64,000 bases of DNA, taken from contig NZ_JASDDK010000001.1 of assembly GCF_030407435.1 (NCBI RefSeq), positions 1,116,001-1,180,000 on the forward strand. The letters are read 5' to 3'. This DNA is from Winogradskyella bathintestinalis (lineage in GTDB: Bacteria; Bacteroidota; Bacteroidia; Flavobacteriales; Flavobacteriaceae). The position numbers and the translations under genes were made by a program. Positions 63,742-64,000 of the stretch are shown here, piece after piece (position 1 is the first letter of the stretch; every line of letters starts with the position of its first letter). The notes under the pieces were generated by a model that made no database searches, was not told the origin of the DNA, and saw only the letters and a program-made list of their open reading frames with translations.

Positions 63742-64000
63742 ATGAAAAAGACGGCATTTATAGGTCCATTACCACCTCCATTAGGTGGGGTAGCGATGAT
63801 TAATCAAAGTTTTCAAAATTTAAACTTTAATGGTTATGATATTACTGTTTTCAATACATCAAATAATAGTTTAAGTGAAGATTTATATAGGGGATTTCCT
63901 TGGGGAAATATTGGTAAAGAAATATCAAAAATAAAACGACTAAGTGATTTTTTAAATAGCACCAAACCAGATGTAGTGAATATTTTTATTACTTCGGGTT
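63742..64000 (+). CDS. Glycosyltransferase, 5' part only (cut by window end)
   Basis: The first 86 codons are visible. The N-terminal MKKTAFIGPLPPPLGGVAMI is typical of GT4-type glycosyltransferases of polysaccharide loci, and the frame remains open to the window end. It starts one base after the preceding stop codon, in the same operon. The catalytic domain lies outside the window, so the class is tentative. Confidence 0.75.
   Translation, partial: MKKTAFIGPLPPPLGGVAMINQSFQNLNFNGYDITVFNTSNNSLSEDLYRGFPWGNIGKEISKIKRLSDFLNSTKPDVVNIFITSG

Overview
The window looks like a chromosomal segment of a marine member of the Flavobacteriaceae (Bacteroidota). It is AT-rich, has candidate promoters of the Bacteroidota type (TAnnTTTG), contains a type IX-secreted giant protein with a C-terminal sorting domain, carries PAPS-forming and sulfotransferase genes, and uses the Bacteroidota arrangement of the division/cell-wall (dcw) cluster. 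No genus can be assigned from the sequence alone.

Region by region: (1) 1-8.7 kb holds housekeeping genes. On the minus strand are surE-lpxB-NlpC/P60 lipoprotein; on the plus strand a tail-specific protease with an orphan OppC-like permease; then engB, a secreted protein of unknown function and an alpha/beta hydrolase on the minus strand. (2) 9.0-25.6 kb is a complete dcw cluster: mraZ, rsmH, ftsL-like, ftsI, murE, mraY, murD, ftsW, murG, murC, ftsQ-like, ftsA, ftsZ. Four phased GTGGT boxes precede mraZ and a terminator follows ftsZ. MurD and MurC have unusual N-terminal extensions that share a short repeat. (3) 25.7-45 kb: yqeY, tRNA-Arg(TCG) with a structured tandem repeat, a TVP38-like membrane protein, an SdiA-regulated-like protein, a two-component system flanked by two paralogous PepSY-like proteins, a FUSC transporter, an FMN glutamate-synthase-like protein, cardiolipin synthase, NhaA, an MtfA-like peptidase, a UDP-glucuronate decarboxylase-like enzyme and a small outer-membrane protein.

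(4) 42.3-44.8 kb holds the candidate new system: a small peptide ending in Ser, an HPr-kinase-like protein whose N-terminus looks like a PqqD/RiPP recognition element, and a family-5-type nucleotidyltransferase. These resemble the tailoring enzymes of phosphorylated lasso peptides, but no lasso cyclase, protease or transporter is present nearby. (5) 45.0-50.1 kb encodes a 1695-residue Calx-beta/lamin-tail protein with a type IX secretion sorting domain.

(6) 50.9-64 kb is a sulfated-polysaccharide locus. DUF2061, cysC, cysD, cysN and cysQ would make PAPS and recycle PAP. Two sulfotransferases, a flippase, an acyltransferase, a polymerase/ligase and three glycosyltransferases (the last cut by the window end) would build and decorate the glycan. 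A 434-bp tandem duplication separates cysD from cysN, and a four-helix-bundle gene flanked by inverted octamer arrays separates cysN from cysQ. No IS element, CRISPR array or rRNA gene was recognised.
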